Source: Cotesia glomerata
Lineage: Eukaryota; Arthropoda; Insecta; Hymenoptera; Braconidae
DNA: 64,000 nt
Direction: 5' to 3'
NCBI RefSeq assembly: GCF_020080835.1
Contig: NC_058161.1
Span: 18,775,603-18,839,602, forward strand
A program made the translations under genes and the position numbers. The notes beneath the pieces were generated by a model. That model did not search any database. It worked only from the letters and a program-made list of their open reading frames with translations, and was not told the DNA's origin. Positions within the stretch are counted from its first letter, which is position 1; each line of letters starts with the position of its first letter. Shown one piece after another: positions 22,108 to 52,325 of the stretch.

Positions 22108-23407
22108 CTTATAGCAATCTTTTTTAAGGCTTTAGCAAGCCTGGTCTCAATTTCGATAGTTGTTAGTGTCTTTTTCTACCTATGGGTCTTGCTTCAGATA
22201 CTTGTAGCAAATTCAATTGACAAGTCTTGAACAAGCCTTGTACAAGAACTTTGGGCCAAATTATAGCTCAAGAATTGTGTAAGAAAATTGAGAAAATCTG
22301 AAGATGCTTATCGATAAACTAACTATATCAATTCTTGAGAAAGACTGACACCAGAAGCATGCTGAATATACTTGTGCAAGACTAGCTCAAGATCAAATGT
22401 TTTCGAATGACCGTTCGCATCATTCTATCCCTCCTATATTTACTATAGGATCAGTGGATCTCATTCAGCTTAACCTTTTAGAGTAGAGACCTACTGTTTT
22501 ATCGATCAAGACAAAATTACTTTAAAATGAGCACCACTAAATCAATACTTCTTCAAGTAGTGGAGGGGAAAAAATGCTATAAAATATATAATGCATCATG
22601 AATCTTGAGCAAATTTTGAGCAAGTCACGCTTCAATATTTGCTGTTAGTTTTTGGTTGACAAAAGCTTTAAAAATGAACAAATTACTGAGAATTACGGAT
22701 CTTGAGCAAATCTTGAGCAAGTCATGGGTAAGTGTCTATTGTGAGTTTCTCCCATATAGCAATCTTTTTCAAGGCTTTAGCAAGTATGGTCTCAATTTTG
22801 ATAGTTGTTAGTGTCTTTTTCTACCTATGGGTCTTGCTCCAGATACTTGTAGCGATTTCGATTGACAAATCTTGAACAAGCCTTGTACAAGAACTTTGGG
22901 CCAAATTATAGCTCAAGAATTGTGTAAGAAAATTGAGAAAATCTGAAGATGCTTGTCGATAAACTAACTATATCAATTCTTGAGAAAGACTGACACCAGA
23001 AGCATGCTGAATATACTTGTGCAAGACTAGCTCAAGATCTGCTCAAGATCAAATTTTTTCGAATGACCGTTCGCATCATTCAACCCCTCCTATATTTACT
23101 ATAAGATCAGTGGATCTCATTCAGCTTAACCTTTTACAGTATAGACCTACTGTTTTATCGATCAAGACAAAATTATTTTAAAATAAGCACCACTGAATCA
23201 ATAGATCTTCAAGTAGTGGAAGGGAAAAAGTGCTATAAAATATATAATGCATCATGCATCTTGAGCAAATTTTGAGCAAGTCACGCTTCAATATTTGCTG
23301 TTAGTTTTTGGTTGACAAATGCTTTAAAAATGAACAAATTACTGAGAATTACGGATCTTGAGCAAATCTTGAGCAAGTCATGAGTAAGTGTCTGTTGTGA
23401 GTTTCTG
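22108..23407 (+). repeat. Tandem duplication, two units of about 640-650 bp
   Basis: Units start CTTATAGCAATCTTTTTTAA and CATATAGCAATCTTTTTCAA and stay similar to GAGTTTCT at the end. Each contains many short CTTGAGCAA / TTGCTCAAG-like words. No reading frame. Confidence 0.9.
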
Positions 23408-23584
23408 ATTCAAAAAATCCGTCAGAAAGTTTTTCAATGCACCTTGCATTAGACTTGTCTCATGTTCTTGCACAAGATGTCTTGAGCTAGTTATACATAA
23501 ATCTTAAACCAGTTCCTTCTACATGAACTTTAGCAAGACCCATGTGTAGAGAAAGACACTAGCAACTAAGGGTTTTGCTCAAGA

Positions 23585-24296
23585 CACTACGCAAAAAGAA
23601 AAATTTCCTGAACTGAAGAACAAAATTCTTGGCTTAAGAAAATTTGTCAGGTGTCTGAAGGAAGACCGAAGTTGTTTTGGCAAAAGTCAAAATTTTTCTT
23701 TAAATTCTATTCTTGGTGGAAGTCATTTTTTATTAATTCAAATTATCATAAATACTTGATACAATAAATTTTTATATTTGATCAAGATTTTTAGATACTT
23801 TAGGGAAGCAGCGCCACCTACTTCAACTGAGAAAAAAATTTTCTTATCTTGAGAAAATTTTTCTCTTGAATATTTGATACCCATTTTATATTATTTTAGC
23901 GTGCAATTATACATATTGAATGAAAAAAAATGATTTAATATTATTTGATCTTGCCATTTTACATGTTAATCAATAAGAATATTAATGAAAATTTACTTCT
24001 ATCTTTATATTTAATTTTTTGGAGCAAGAGCGAAATTTTCTCAAGATAAGAAAATTAACTTCTATCAAAAACTAAATTTTTAGGAGCAAGAGGCTGAATT
24101 TTCTCAAAACAACAAGATTTTCTTGACTTAAATAAATTTTCTTGGATCAAGATGCGTGTTTCTTATAGCAAGAGAATTAATTTTGTTAGAATAAGTGAAA
24201 TTTTTTGTGTCAAGAAAAAAAATTTTTTTCGCTCAAAAAAATAATTAGGAAGAAAAATATTTTCTTAGCTCAAGTAAACCTTTTTTTCTGTGTGGC
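23585..24296 (-). repeat. CACAGAAAAA repeat, inverse copy
   Basis: Reverse-complement relative of 12864-13300: TTTCTCAAGATAAGAAAATT, TTTTCTTGACTTAAATAAA and an end TTTTTTTCTGTGTG. Non-coding. Confidence 0.65.
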
Positions 24297-24410
24297 ATCT
24301 AAATCTTGTTCAAGCACATGTTACCTGGGTAAGTAATAACAAATAAGGTATACTATTTAAAATATATTTACATACTATATAGTTTATTATATTTACATAA
24401 ATTATATACA

Positions 24411-42178
<17,768 letters not shown>

Positions 42179-42589
42179 CTGTCAACATAATGTCATTGAT
42201 AAATAACTAAATGTGCAAGTAGATTAATAACCTAAAACTAACAAAAGAATAAACTTCTTTTGAACTCTGAATAGGCGATGGTTTCATAATTATTAATGAT
42301 AATTATAATGACGAAACAAGTTTTTATTAAATGTCTGGATGCATAAAGAAACCATTAAAGTGTGAACCTTTCAATGACCATGTTTTTGTGTAATTTAAAT
42401 TTTTCAAGGATCGGACATTTTTTACTGTCAAGAATAGTTATTGGTTTTAAGTAATCATTGTTTGTGAAATTGTTTATCGGGATCAGACATTATTCATACG
42501 CGAAAGTATGCTTTATTATCACCTAAAAATCAAGATCCTGCAAAGACAGAAAAATCTAGAATTTAATTGGCGCGCGCAAGCGCGCGCCT

Positions 42590-42800
42590 GCACAGAAGAT
42601 AAGGTTCACTAGAGCCAAAAAATATTTTTCTTACTTCGCCGGTCGAAAGTACAGGGTTCCCACTGCGATTTCACGGCAGAAAGCCTCAGTTTTATGCCGT
42701 GATCAAGTCGCGCATGCGCTCTACGACGGGGAGCTGAAATAATGTATTCATGCACTGACAACGAGACACGAGGCGGCAGAAAGTCCGAAAGTCGGTAGTC
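42590..42800 (+). repeat. GC-rich hairpin module near the ebony 5' flank
   Basis: Contains the linker motif CGCCGGTCGAAAGTAC (minus orientation of GTACTTTCG-CCGG found at 43344 and 46450), a CACGGCAGAAAGC...GCCGTG stem, and GCGCATGCGC. GC palindrome GCGCGCAAGCGCGCGCC lies just before, at about 42571. Confidence 0.6.
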
Positions 42801-43254
42801 GCGCTCACTCTATTACTTATGTTTATAAGCCTAACCTTACTTGTGATTGTTATGAATGTATCTGTCTTGTTATGTGTCGATGATTTTAGGTTGAAATTAA
42901 GTTAATTAAAGAAAATAAATATTTATTTTAATGAAATGAGACTTATTAAATATTTAAATTACAAAAAAAAAACGAGAAATATTTTTTATCCTGATAGATA
43001 TTTTCAAATAAATAAATTCATTATTGAACAAATAATTATTTGAAAAAATACACAGATTTTTTTCTTAATTTTTTTTTCTATGCATTTTACGATTATTATT
43101 TCATTTTTCTATTTTTTTTTTTTATTTTTGAAATCAGAGTTAATTTATAATATATTTATAATTTTTAATTTATTTAATTAAATTAAGATCTTTTCTCAAA
43201 AGAAAGTAGTAATATGATAAATTATAAATTAATATCTTTATTGACAAGTGTATT

Positions 43255-43320
43255 TGATGCCTGCCCCCCGACCAGCAGCACTCGCTTCGCTCGTGCCGCA
43301 AATATCGGGGGCAGGCATCA
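43255..43320 (+). repeat. GC-rich hairpin, TGATGCCTGCCCCC arms
   Basis: Arms TGATGCCTGCCCCC / GGGGGCAGGCATCA enclose CACTCGCTTCGCTCGTG. Confidence 0.85.
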
Positions 43321-43376
43321 CTTTTTTTCAACGCAATTTTTTGCGTACTTTCGACCGGATAGCAAGAAAACTAGTA

Positions 43377-43493
43377 TACACTACGAGGGCAGAAATTTGA
43401 GAGCCCTGAACTGCGCGCCATAATGCCCTCGGCTTCGCCTCGGGCATCATGGCGCGCAGTGTAGGAATCTCAACTTTCTGCCCTCGTAGTGTA
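43377..43493 (+). repeat. Long near-perfect GC-rich hairpin
   Basis: 117-bp inverted repeat: TACACTACGAGGGCAGAAA outer arms, CTGCGCGCCAT and ATGCCCTCGG inner arms, loop CTTCG. Preceded by the linker GTACTTTCGACCGGATAGCA and followed by a TATACTATTTCTCAGC half linker. Confidence 0.9.
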
Positions 43494-43543
43494 ATATACT
43501 ATTTCTCAGCTGAAGTAGGTAGGTGGCGCTGCTTCCCTAAAGT

Positions 43544-45539
43544 ACACGGAAAAAAGTAAACTATAATAGTCTACTGTCCCTACTACGAAGTGTTTGGCAA
43601 CAAAATTCTAAACCAGACAAACTTAATTGATTTTTATGTAAAAAAATGTGAGGAATTCAATGGTGCTATTTGCCAAACTGCATGAGTAACAGCAAATTAG
43701 TTATTAGCAAAAAGGTGTGCAAATCGATGCTAGGTCATACTTTAATCGCTATTTATATTATAGTTAATAAAGATGATTGCCTGAAATATTTTTTTTTGGC
43801 AAGCCCCATTATTGGTTCATACGAACCAACCATTTTTTTTTATAAAAATCAATTAATTATTAGTCCAAAATAATTAATAAACTTTTACAAGCGAATGCTA
43901 ACAGCTGAGTGAGTTACCGACGCAGTCCGCGCAGCTCCGAGCGACTGGCGGTGATGCGCGCGCAACTGTTTCGTTCAAATCACCCTTCTAGGTGATGTCT
44001 CTGATAAAAATAATTTAACGTGATAATAATTATTTAATATTAAATTCAACTGATAGTTGTTACTATTTTTACTTTTAATATTGACATTATACTCATTCAA
44101 TATTTAAGTATAAAAATTTTAATTAATTATCAGTAAATATTACCGCAAAAAAATCATTTATACTTACTAATACCAGGAAACTTAGACATCATTTTATTTT
44201 TAAGCCACGAACAGTTACTAAAATCTTTTATATAATTACAAAGCTCGATAAATATTTAAAAAATTCTGAAATTAAGTAAAGTATTATAAGTGTAAAAAGT
44301 AAATTTCTGATTTTAATTTGACAAAAGGCTACAATATATTTTAATTTGTTTTTAATGACGACGTTAAAAACTAATTATAATATTGCAAATAGTTAATTAT
44401 AGTATAAGTTAGTATAAATGGTTTTCGTAGTTATTTTTATACTTAAATAATTATTATCACGTTAAATTATTTTTATCAGAGACATCACCTAGAAGAGTGA
44501 TTTGAACGAAACAGTTGCGCGCGCATCACGCCAGTCGCTGCACTGCGCTCAGCTGTTAGCATTCGCAAAGTTATTAATTATTTTGGACTAATAATTAATT
44601 GATTTTTATAAAAATGGTTGGTTCGTATGAACCAATAATGGGGCTGCCAAAAAAATATTTCAGGCAATCATCTTTATTAACTATAATTACCTCGATATCG
44701 ATTTACGCACTTGCTCATGCACATTGAAAAAATCAATTAAGTTTGTCCGGTTTAGAATTTTGTTGCCAAACACTTCGTAGTAGGGACAGTAGACTATAAT
44801 AAATAACAGTTGATTTATAATAAGTAATGATCAACTGCTAAAAATTACCATTTCAAACAGTAAAATCGTGATTTTACTATTCACTATATAATATTTACCA
44901 TTTAAACGTTACAATTTACGCTTTACATGGAAGAAAATACTATTTCAAACAGTAATATTCGCTATGTAAATGTCTAAAATATTAAAGTATAATAATTAAG
45001 AATTCAGACTTTGATATTTATCATTTCGTACCTAAAAAATGATCTTATGATATGTAAAAAGTATAAAACAAAGTTAGTAAATTTCTAACTCAAGCATCGT
45101 CAATATTTACAAAGTAAAATGGTAAATTTTAAACGCAACGCTAAAAATCAAACTGTAATTATTGACTTGCTTGGACTGTTAAAATGTATATTTTAAAAGT
45201 ATAATTTTTACTGTTTCGAATGTTAAATTCTCCCAGAGTGAGACCCCCTTCTCTTTCATCTGAGTTCCCCTTCTCCTCATAATATGGACTATATATTGAA
45301 ATGGCAATTTTTACTGTTTGAAATTGTAATTTTTTAAGATGAACGAGTCGTTATTTACTATAGTGACAGCTACTAATCACTTATTTTGGATATTAAATTA
45401 TAAATTGTGGCTTTTATACTTTCTACATTAAGTTCTGTAATATTTATATTTTTGCCACCCCGATGTCCGCTTTACTGTTTGAAACTATAAAAATTAACCG
45501 GAATCCAAGTGAATATTACAGTTTAATTTTTTCCGTGTA
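43544..45539 (+). mobile_element. ACACGG-family TIR element, interrupted
   Basis: Same ends and body as 61458-62216, split near its left end by a foldback element at 43569-44794. Confidence 0.85.
43569..44794 (+). mobile_element. Foldback TIR element with 7-9 bp target duplication
   Basis: Long inverted arms (about 350-470 bp) begin GTCTACTGTCCCTACTACG. The target TATAATA (up to ACTATAATA) is duplicated on both sides; the uninterrupted relative at about 61472 has it once. A 7-9 bp duplication would fit hAT/P-type targets, but there is no transposase. Confidence 0.85.
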
Positions 45540-45565
45540 TCTAAAAATCTTGATCAAATATAAAT

Positions 45566-45830
45566 AGTATATTACAACCCAAGGCCAGAAAGTTGGATTT
45601 CCTGGTGTATGGGATACCGAGGCGTAGCCGAGGCCATCATATCACATACGTCAGGGTATCCAACATTCTGGTCATGGGTTATATACTATTTTTCTTGCTC
45701 TCCAGCCGAAAGTACGCAACCCTGTGGAAGGAGTTTTGCAAAACCGAGGCGAAGCCGAGGTTTTGCCGGGCGTGAGGGGGGCGCCGCCCGACTTTTGCAA
45801 AGCCGAGGCTTTGCTGGTCGGGGCAGGTAT
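45566..45830 (+). repeat. GC-rich hairpin modules with GAGGCGTAGCCGAGG core
   Basis: Inverted arms TATTACAACCCAAGGCCAGAA ... TTCTGGTCATGGGTTATATA enclose CCGAGGCGTAGCCGAGG. A minus-orientation linker (TTGCTCTCCAGCCGAAAGTAC) follows, then a second hairpin set with AACCGAGGCGAAGCCGAGGTT and GCCGAGGCTTTGC. Confidence 0.8.
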
Positions 45831-46299
45831 AAAAAAAAAATAAAAGTTAATAAATTGAAAAAAAATGTTATTTTAAACTTTACTAACAAATGCTCTGATT
45901 AAGAGTGATATCATGCACAGAATTTGTCACAAATATTTAAACTCATTCTAATTACAGATTTTATTTTTTTAAGTTGATTAAAAATTAGTTTTTAATTAAA
46001 ATTCGACGGCTAAGAAAGATTTAAATTAAATTATCACAAGTTTGTAGAGTACATGGATCGTTTTATAAACATTGCTTTACTAACTATCAAAATATAAAAA
46101 AAAAAGCAAATAAAATTCACAAAACTATTGTTTTATTTTTTTAACTTTTTATATAAATTATTTGTGCAGTATTATTATTAAATAGTTCATTAACAATGAT
46201 CTAGTTAAAAATTATTTTTATTTTTTTGACATTTTTTGGTTAGTTTATGCACTGACATGTTACATACAGACGATGTTGTGACTGTTATATATACAGTTG

Positions 46300-46700
46300 A
46301 AACTCGCTTTATAGGCCGGTCGCGCCACGAAAATGCGAAAGAAAGCGAGGTTCTGTGCTGCCGAGCCAGAAAATATGCGTAGCGCGCATGCGTTAGAGCA
46401 GGCCATAAAAGTTGCTCTTCCTGGAGTAAATTGCTGCCAGGAAGAGCGTACTTTCGGCTAGGAGAGCAAGAAATAGTATATTACATACCTAGGCCAGTAA
46501 AATAAGAAAAGTCTCAGATCACATGTAATTGTTGGCCGAGGCGAAGCCGAGGTTGACAAACATGTGATCTGAGGCTTTCTTATTTACTGGCCAAGGTGTG
46601 TATACTATTTTTCTGCTCGACGTAGCCGGAATGTGGCAACTTTGTTTAGCGCAGCGGTCAGAAAGTTGCCACTTTCCGGCCGGAGGGCAGAAAAATTTAT
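46300..46700 (+). repeat. GC-rich hairpin modules with GAGGCGAAGCCGAGG core
   Basis: A series of separate stems: GCTCTTCCTGG / CCAGGAAGAGC (about 46413-46447), linker GTACTTTCGGCTAGGAGAGC, a large stem CCAGTAAAATAAGAAA...TTTCTTATTTACTGG around CCGAGGCGAAGCCGAGG, then TGGCAACTTT / AAAGTTGCCA. Confidence 0.8.
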
Positions 46701-47027
46701 TGTATAAAGTATTTATGATAATTTGAATTAAGAAAAAATGACTTGCACCAAGAATCGAATTTAAAGAAAAATTTTGACTTCGGCCAACACAACTTCGGTC
46801 TTCCTTCAGGCACCCGACAAATTTTCTTGAGCCAAGAATTTTGTTCTCTAGTTAAGAAATTTTTCTTTTTCTGTGAATATGGAATTTGCGAATATTTTCA
46901 TGCTTATGATATATTTGACTAATTACATCACGAATAAATTGGCTTCACATATATTTCATCTGAATTTGATGTTAAGGTAGTTATTTTGAGTAATTTTAAC
47001 TCAGAAAACAGAAAAATAATTCGGACA

Positions 47028-47101
47028 GCCTGGACCGGGAATTGAACCCGGATCTTTTGGTTACGCACTAAAGGCTCTTCCTGCTAAGCTATCTGAGTCA
47101 C
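47028..47101 (-). tRNA. tRNA-like sequence (minus strand)
   Basis: T-arm CCGGG-TTCAATT-CCCGG is perfect and a D-arm AGCTTAGCAGGAAGAGC is present. The anticodon arm gives a four-pair stem with a 12-base loop and the acceptor stem does not pair, so it is a degenerate or tRNA-derived sequence. Confidence 0.45.
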
Positions 47102-47336
47102 CTAATAAGTTTTTACTTCATTAAATTTTTTGATTAAAAAAAAAAAAAATTAGATAGAACAATTTTCGAATTTTCATCCGAAAATAAATTCTTTTTCTAT
47201 CGAAAAAAATTTTTTTCAACAAGAAAATTGTTTTCAATTTTTAACAAATTAAAATTTAACTTTTTATAAAATAATTTTTTTTTTCAGTGTACGTTAAAAT
47301 AACAAAAAAATCACACTATTAGAAAGAAAAATAATG

Positions 47337-48025
47337 ACTAAATTTATTTACAATTTAAAACGAGATGAACATATAACGCCTTATAGACAACAACTATGCT
47401 GGTTGTCAAATCTAGAAGATTGTACTTCTTGGCAACGTACTTTTATAAATTATTAACCATCGGTAAGCCTATTTTTTTAAGAGAAATGTTCATCGATGTT
47501 GATTCTAGGCGTTCAGAAAGAATTGCAATTAAAAATAACAATGTAAATTTTTTAATACCTAAGTTCATAACATCTTGCTTAGAACATTCTTTTGTTATAT
47601 CAGAAATACGGTTATGGCAAAAACTTCCACCGGATGTTTTAGATGCGAGTTCATTAGAAATCTTCAAAAAGAATTTGTTCAACTACCTTTTATCAAATGA
47701 TTAATATTTTTAAGTTTATGTGCAATGTTATGATATATTATTTTGTTTAGCTAGTATTTACAAGATGTTAGTTAACTTTTACTCCAAATAAGAAATATAC
47801 TTATTTAAATCTCATTAAATTTAATCATAAATTATTATTGTTAAGCTTAATTCATTCTTATATCACTTTATAGTTTTGTTTTTTATATACCTACACATGT
47901 TAATTTCATGTATAAATTGTATTATTTTGTAAATCTTCAGTTCCACAAGAATTATTATATTCTATACCTTGCCATTTGGACTGTGCCTTGGCATTTATTA
48001 TTAATAAATAAATAAATAAATAAAT
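47337..48025 (+). pseudogene. 5'-truncated LINE fragment (reverse-transcriptase ORF C-terminus)
   Basis: Frame 47396-47704 ends WQKLPPDVLDASSLEIFKKNLFNYLL, the usual C-terminus of CR1/Jockey-type ORF2 proteins (an R-x-W-x-x-LP...S...FK..L..YL pattern). The upstream PYRQQLCWL belongs to the same protein but is in another frame, so a frameshift lies near 47403. A 3' UTR follows and ends in five AAAT-type repeats at about 48000-48025, the tail of such elements. Confidence 0.75.
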
Positions 48026-49433
48026 TGTCAAAAATTTTATTTTCAATTAATTAATTGCTATTTTGACATAAAAAAGTCGTTTTAATCGCTAGGGTGAATT
48101 TTTAAATTTTTTTTTTAAAAGGGCAAACACGATAACTTTTTAAAAAATAAATTTTTCAACTCTATTTATTTTTTAATCTCTTCATCTGCCTTCTGAGAAG
48201 ATACCAATTAAAAATTGTAGCTAAATATTGTTTTGTTTAATAATAATTAATTTTTTTCGGTTAGCAGTTGAAGAAATTTTTTGTCTATTAAGCAGCTACT
48301 TAAAAAAATTTATTTATAAATTTATTTGTCTGAAAAAAATATTCGCGGGAAAATTTAAACGCGTTTTAAAATTGAATTTTAAATAAAATTAATTTCTTGC
48401 AAAGGTATTTTAACGACGTTCGATATAAAATTGAAAATATTATTAAAGTTACTATTACAAAAATTTGAAAAAATTTTCAGCACAAAATAAAACCAAATTC
48501 TGCTAATTTTTTTAATTTGTATTAATTATTATAATTATTATTTATCAAATAAAAATTAGATCATAAATAAATAAGTATATCCTCATTATAGTTTTTCTAT
48601 CAATATTAAAAGTTAATGCCTTTCTTTCTCATTAATTTTTAATTTTCTTTACACAAAGACCGTAAATTACTTTTGCCATTAATGACACATAACTTATAAT
48701 CATAATACTCTCCCTACTTATAATCATAATACTCTCCAGCCTACATGCTGGGTACTGAGCAATAAATAATTCGTTAAAAGATCGAAGCGATTATCATACT
48801 TTCATTTTTTCCACAAAACCATACCTATTCATTAACTTCAATTGGTTATTGCCAATAGTGTAGAAAAAAATTTTTTTTATCGCATAAATCAATTACGCGT
48901 TCTTGGACATTAATGCTAAGAAATTAATCAAATAATTAATTAATTAAAAAAGACAAAATCTCTAATTTTTCTTTTAATAATTAATTAAAAAAAAAAAAGT
49001 CTTACTAATTTAATAAAAAAATTTTCAACTATAGGGGCATTCTATGCAAAATAGGGAAATAACTAAAATTAAAAAATTTCTCTAATTCATTCTAATTTAA
49101 TCCTAATTTACTATTAAAAATCTATATTTTACTAATTTGTAAAGAAAATTTTTTTTAATCAATAAGAAAATCGATTTTTCTCTCCTAGTAACTTTTCAGC
49201 CGTACTAACTTGTATCCTGGTCAAATGTTGTTTTAATAATTTTAAGAACAAATTCATTTTATGTTTGTTATTAACTAACATATTTATTATTACAGTTTTA
49301 AGAACAAATTTTGTTTATGTTCGTTATTAATTAACACCTAAGTTTATCAAGATCGTGTTGTCAGCATGCTACATCCTTTATTTGTGTTTTTTAATTAGTT
49401 TTTTTTAATTATCCTGAATAATTTATAGTTAAA
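48026..49433. other. AT-rich DNA without visible genes
   Basis: No long frame, RNA or clear repeat end. CATAATACTCTCC occurs twice near 48700-48735. Confidence 0.5.
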
Positions 49434-49670
49434 TCGCGTGCCTAATGCCAAAAGGGTGGATAAAAGTTATACAAAACCAAAGGCTTTACAAAACCAAAAG
49501 GGCGTATAGTTTTTTTTTTTTGGTGCCAATCGTTTTGTAAACATGTTCTAAGCCTAAAAATGAAAAAAAAAATTTCCAAAGCCAAAAGGGCATATGTCTC
49601 AAATTATACGCGCTTTTGGCTTTAGAAAACTGAAAATTTAGTGATCTAAAGCCAAAAGGGCGTATAATTT

Positions 49671-49790
49671 TTAACTTCCCGTTAAGAAAATTAAAAATTT
49701 TCTAAAAGCGGGAAGTTATTGGTTTCACTCCGTTTTTAGAAAATAGAGTTTTCATCAGATCTATATTCAGCTATACTCAGCTCAAAAAAT
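49671..49790 (+). repeat. CTTCCCGC repeat, 5' fragment
   Basis: AACTTCCCGTTAAG hairpin and the CACTCCGTTTTTAGAAAA block, then the similarity stops. Confidence 0.7.
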
Positions 49791-50096
49791 TTTTTAACGA
49801 TTAGTTAATAATTTCTTACTTATAATACAATGTTTTTCATTCTATATATACATATTATGGATTTTAACTACAATTTTATGCAACGAATAGGAAGGAAATT
49901 GATAAAAAATATAAAATTTTAGTACGCGAAAAAATTTTTAATTCATATGCTTCTTTAATCATTGGACTGTCAAAAATGATGAAAATTTAAATTTACTACT
50001 ATCGAAAATGTTGACTTTTTCAAAATTTTTTTTTTCACAAACTTTCTCCGGGCAATTTTGAAGACTATTGTTCGAAATTATGAAAAATCCTGATTT

Positions 50097-50255
50097 TTAA
50101 CTTCCCGCTAAGAAAATTGAAAATTTTCAAAAATCGGGAAGTTATTGGTTTTACCCCGTTTTTCGAAAATCGAGTTTTCATCAGATCTCGACGTTTTGAG
50201 GTCCTAGGAAGCTTTCCTGACTATTCCCGCGAGGGTGTCACTATGTCTGTATGTA

Positions 50256-50308
<53 letters not shown>

Positions 50309-50996
50309 GTATGTAAACCTCATAACTTTTGAACGGTTGAACCGATTTCATCGCGGTTGGTGCCATTCGAAAGGGCTTCGCCAAACTTAGATTTCCTGTT
50401 AATTTGAACCGATTCGTACCGATAGATTTTGAGAAATTTGGAGAAATCTAAAAAAAAGTAGGAAAAAAAATTTTTTCTGAAGTGGTTTTTTTGGGATAAC
50501 TTTTAAACGGTTCAACCGATCGATTCCAAAAACTAATCAGCTCTCAACCTTGAAAAACCACGTCGATCGCCGCCAATCCGGTCAAAATCAGTTGATTCGT
50601 TCGAGAGATATCGTGAACGAAAGAAAACCGAAAAAAGTGTTTTTTCAGAGTTACTCCGAAATTTCTAGTTTGACCAATTAAAACTTAGAAATTATTTATA
50701 AGGCTTAAAAAACTACGTAGAATGCCGCCAACCGCGTAAAAATCGGTTCATTCATTCAAAAGTTATTGCGGTATGAACATTCAAAAAATAGTGTTCTATG
50801 AAACTTCTATCAGACTTTTGAGCTCAAAGAGCTCAATAGCATAGAAAAGGTATCTTTTTGAGCTCGGAGAGCTTAAAACAACACACAGATTGTACTTTTG
50901 AGCTCGAAGAGCTCAAAAAAGCGGCCAGGTATTAACGGAATTAGCGGGAAGTTGCAGGGATGGCCTTTAGGGTCAACCGTTTTCCTAATTTTTTTT
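50097..50996 (+). repeat. CTTCCCGC repeat, near-complete copy
   Basis: All blocks are present: 5' hairpin, GT tract (about 50268-50305), three GAGCTC hairpins (about 50815-50920), and 3' TTAGCGGGAAGTTGCAGGGA. Confidence 0.88.
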
Positions 50997-51033
50997 ATAC
51001 GCCCTTTTGGCTTTAGACCGATAATATCCTATA

Positions 51034-52141
51034 CGGAGAAAAAAGTATTGCTATTATAGCGATCCAGCGGATCGTGAACGAAGTATCGTGATTAGCTCAA
51101 AACAGTATTGTCATATTCACCATACGAATACAGTTATGCTCGAAACAGTGAATACTGAATACCACGCTCAACTGTATAGTGAATATCTCAAAACGTTTTC
51201 TTACTACAGCGAAACGGATCGTGATTATCACTATCCATGACGCGTTCAGCGCCACCACACATAACCAAGTCTGAAACTTACTAGTTTATTTATTTACAAT
51301 TTTGGTGATGAAATAGCGATAATTGCACCAATTTATATTAACAGCGTTATGGACAATTGGGTTGTTGATAAATTACTCGAGTGGAATCTTGAAAAACTCG
51401 TGTCGTTTTTTGAAGGTCTAGTAAAGAAATAAATCTTCCTATGTTAACTGTGTTAATGCTGTGTCCGTGGTTATTGTATATAATTCTACTGCGTTGATAA
51501 AGAAAAACAATGAACATTATATATTGTATTAAATAAATAACATTTGTCTTTTCATAAAAGGTTTTTTTAGCATAAATAATTTGATCCCATACTACTTTAC
51601 GCAAAAATATGTTATTTTTTTTATAAAGTACATGGAGTAATAAAGAAGTAAAAATTCCATTAAAAAATATTTTTCTTATGATAAAAATAATTGCGTATTT
51701 TTAATGAATATATCAATAATACAAATTTCTAGGCTAATATTTTTAAAAATCAAAAAAAAAAGTCATAAAATAAATTCCAACTGCTGTCAGTCATTATTTA
51801 AACATTTTTAAACCTAACCTAATTCTTGACTGTCATATAAACTACACAAAAATTTTAAACTAATCAAGCTATACAAGGAATTCGTATTTATGTTTATAAC
51901 AATAATATACGAAAAAACTAAAAAAAAAAATAATCTGCAAACATATAATTAACATTTAATCAAAAACAACTAATAATAATCTATAAACCGTAGCAATACA
52001 GACATTCGATATCCGAATCCATGTGGATCGTGATAATCACGATCCACTAGATTGGACATATGCGCATCTAAAATATAGTCATACGTGGATCATGATCATC
52101 ACTATACTGTATCGCGATAATAGCAACACTTTTTTTCTCCG
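51034..52141 (+). mobile_element. TIR element (ACGGAGAAAAAAGTATTGCT)
   Basis: Imperfect inverted ends of about 30 bp, ACGGAGAAAAAAGTATTGCT and its complement ending TTTTTCTCCGT. Inside, GATCGTGATAATCACGATCC palindromes recur. Non-coding. Confidence 0.75.
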
Positions 52142-52325
52142 TGTAAAGCCAAAAGGGCGTATATCTTAAGATACGCCCTTTTGGCGTTAGTACGTCAAAA
52201 ATTTTTTTCTGCAGATCTGTTTCGAGCGATTCTAAAAAGAATGGCAAAAAAAAATTTTTTTACGCCCTTTTGACATGGAATCCTATCTAACTGCTGCAAT
52301 ACGCCCTTTTGGTATTAGGCACGCG

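Larger units (their letters stand above)
49434..52325 (+). mobile_element. TIR element (TCGCGTGCCTAATGCC) with GCCAAAAGGGCGTAT repeats
   Basis: Ends TCGCGTGCCTAATGCCAAAA and TTTTGGTATTAGGCACGCGA are inverted. GCCAAAAGGGCGTAT words recur near both ends. The interior holds a CTTCCCGC copy and another TIR element; no transposase. Confidence 0.78.

Noticed and set aside
47396..47704. Independent 102-residue gene
   Set aside because: Its C-terminal pattern and AAAT-type tail identify it as the end of a truncated LINE.
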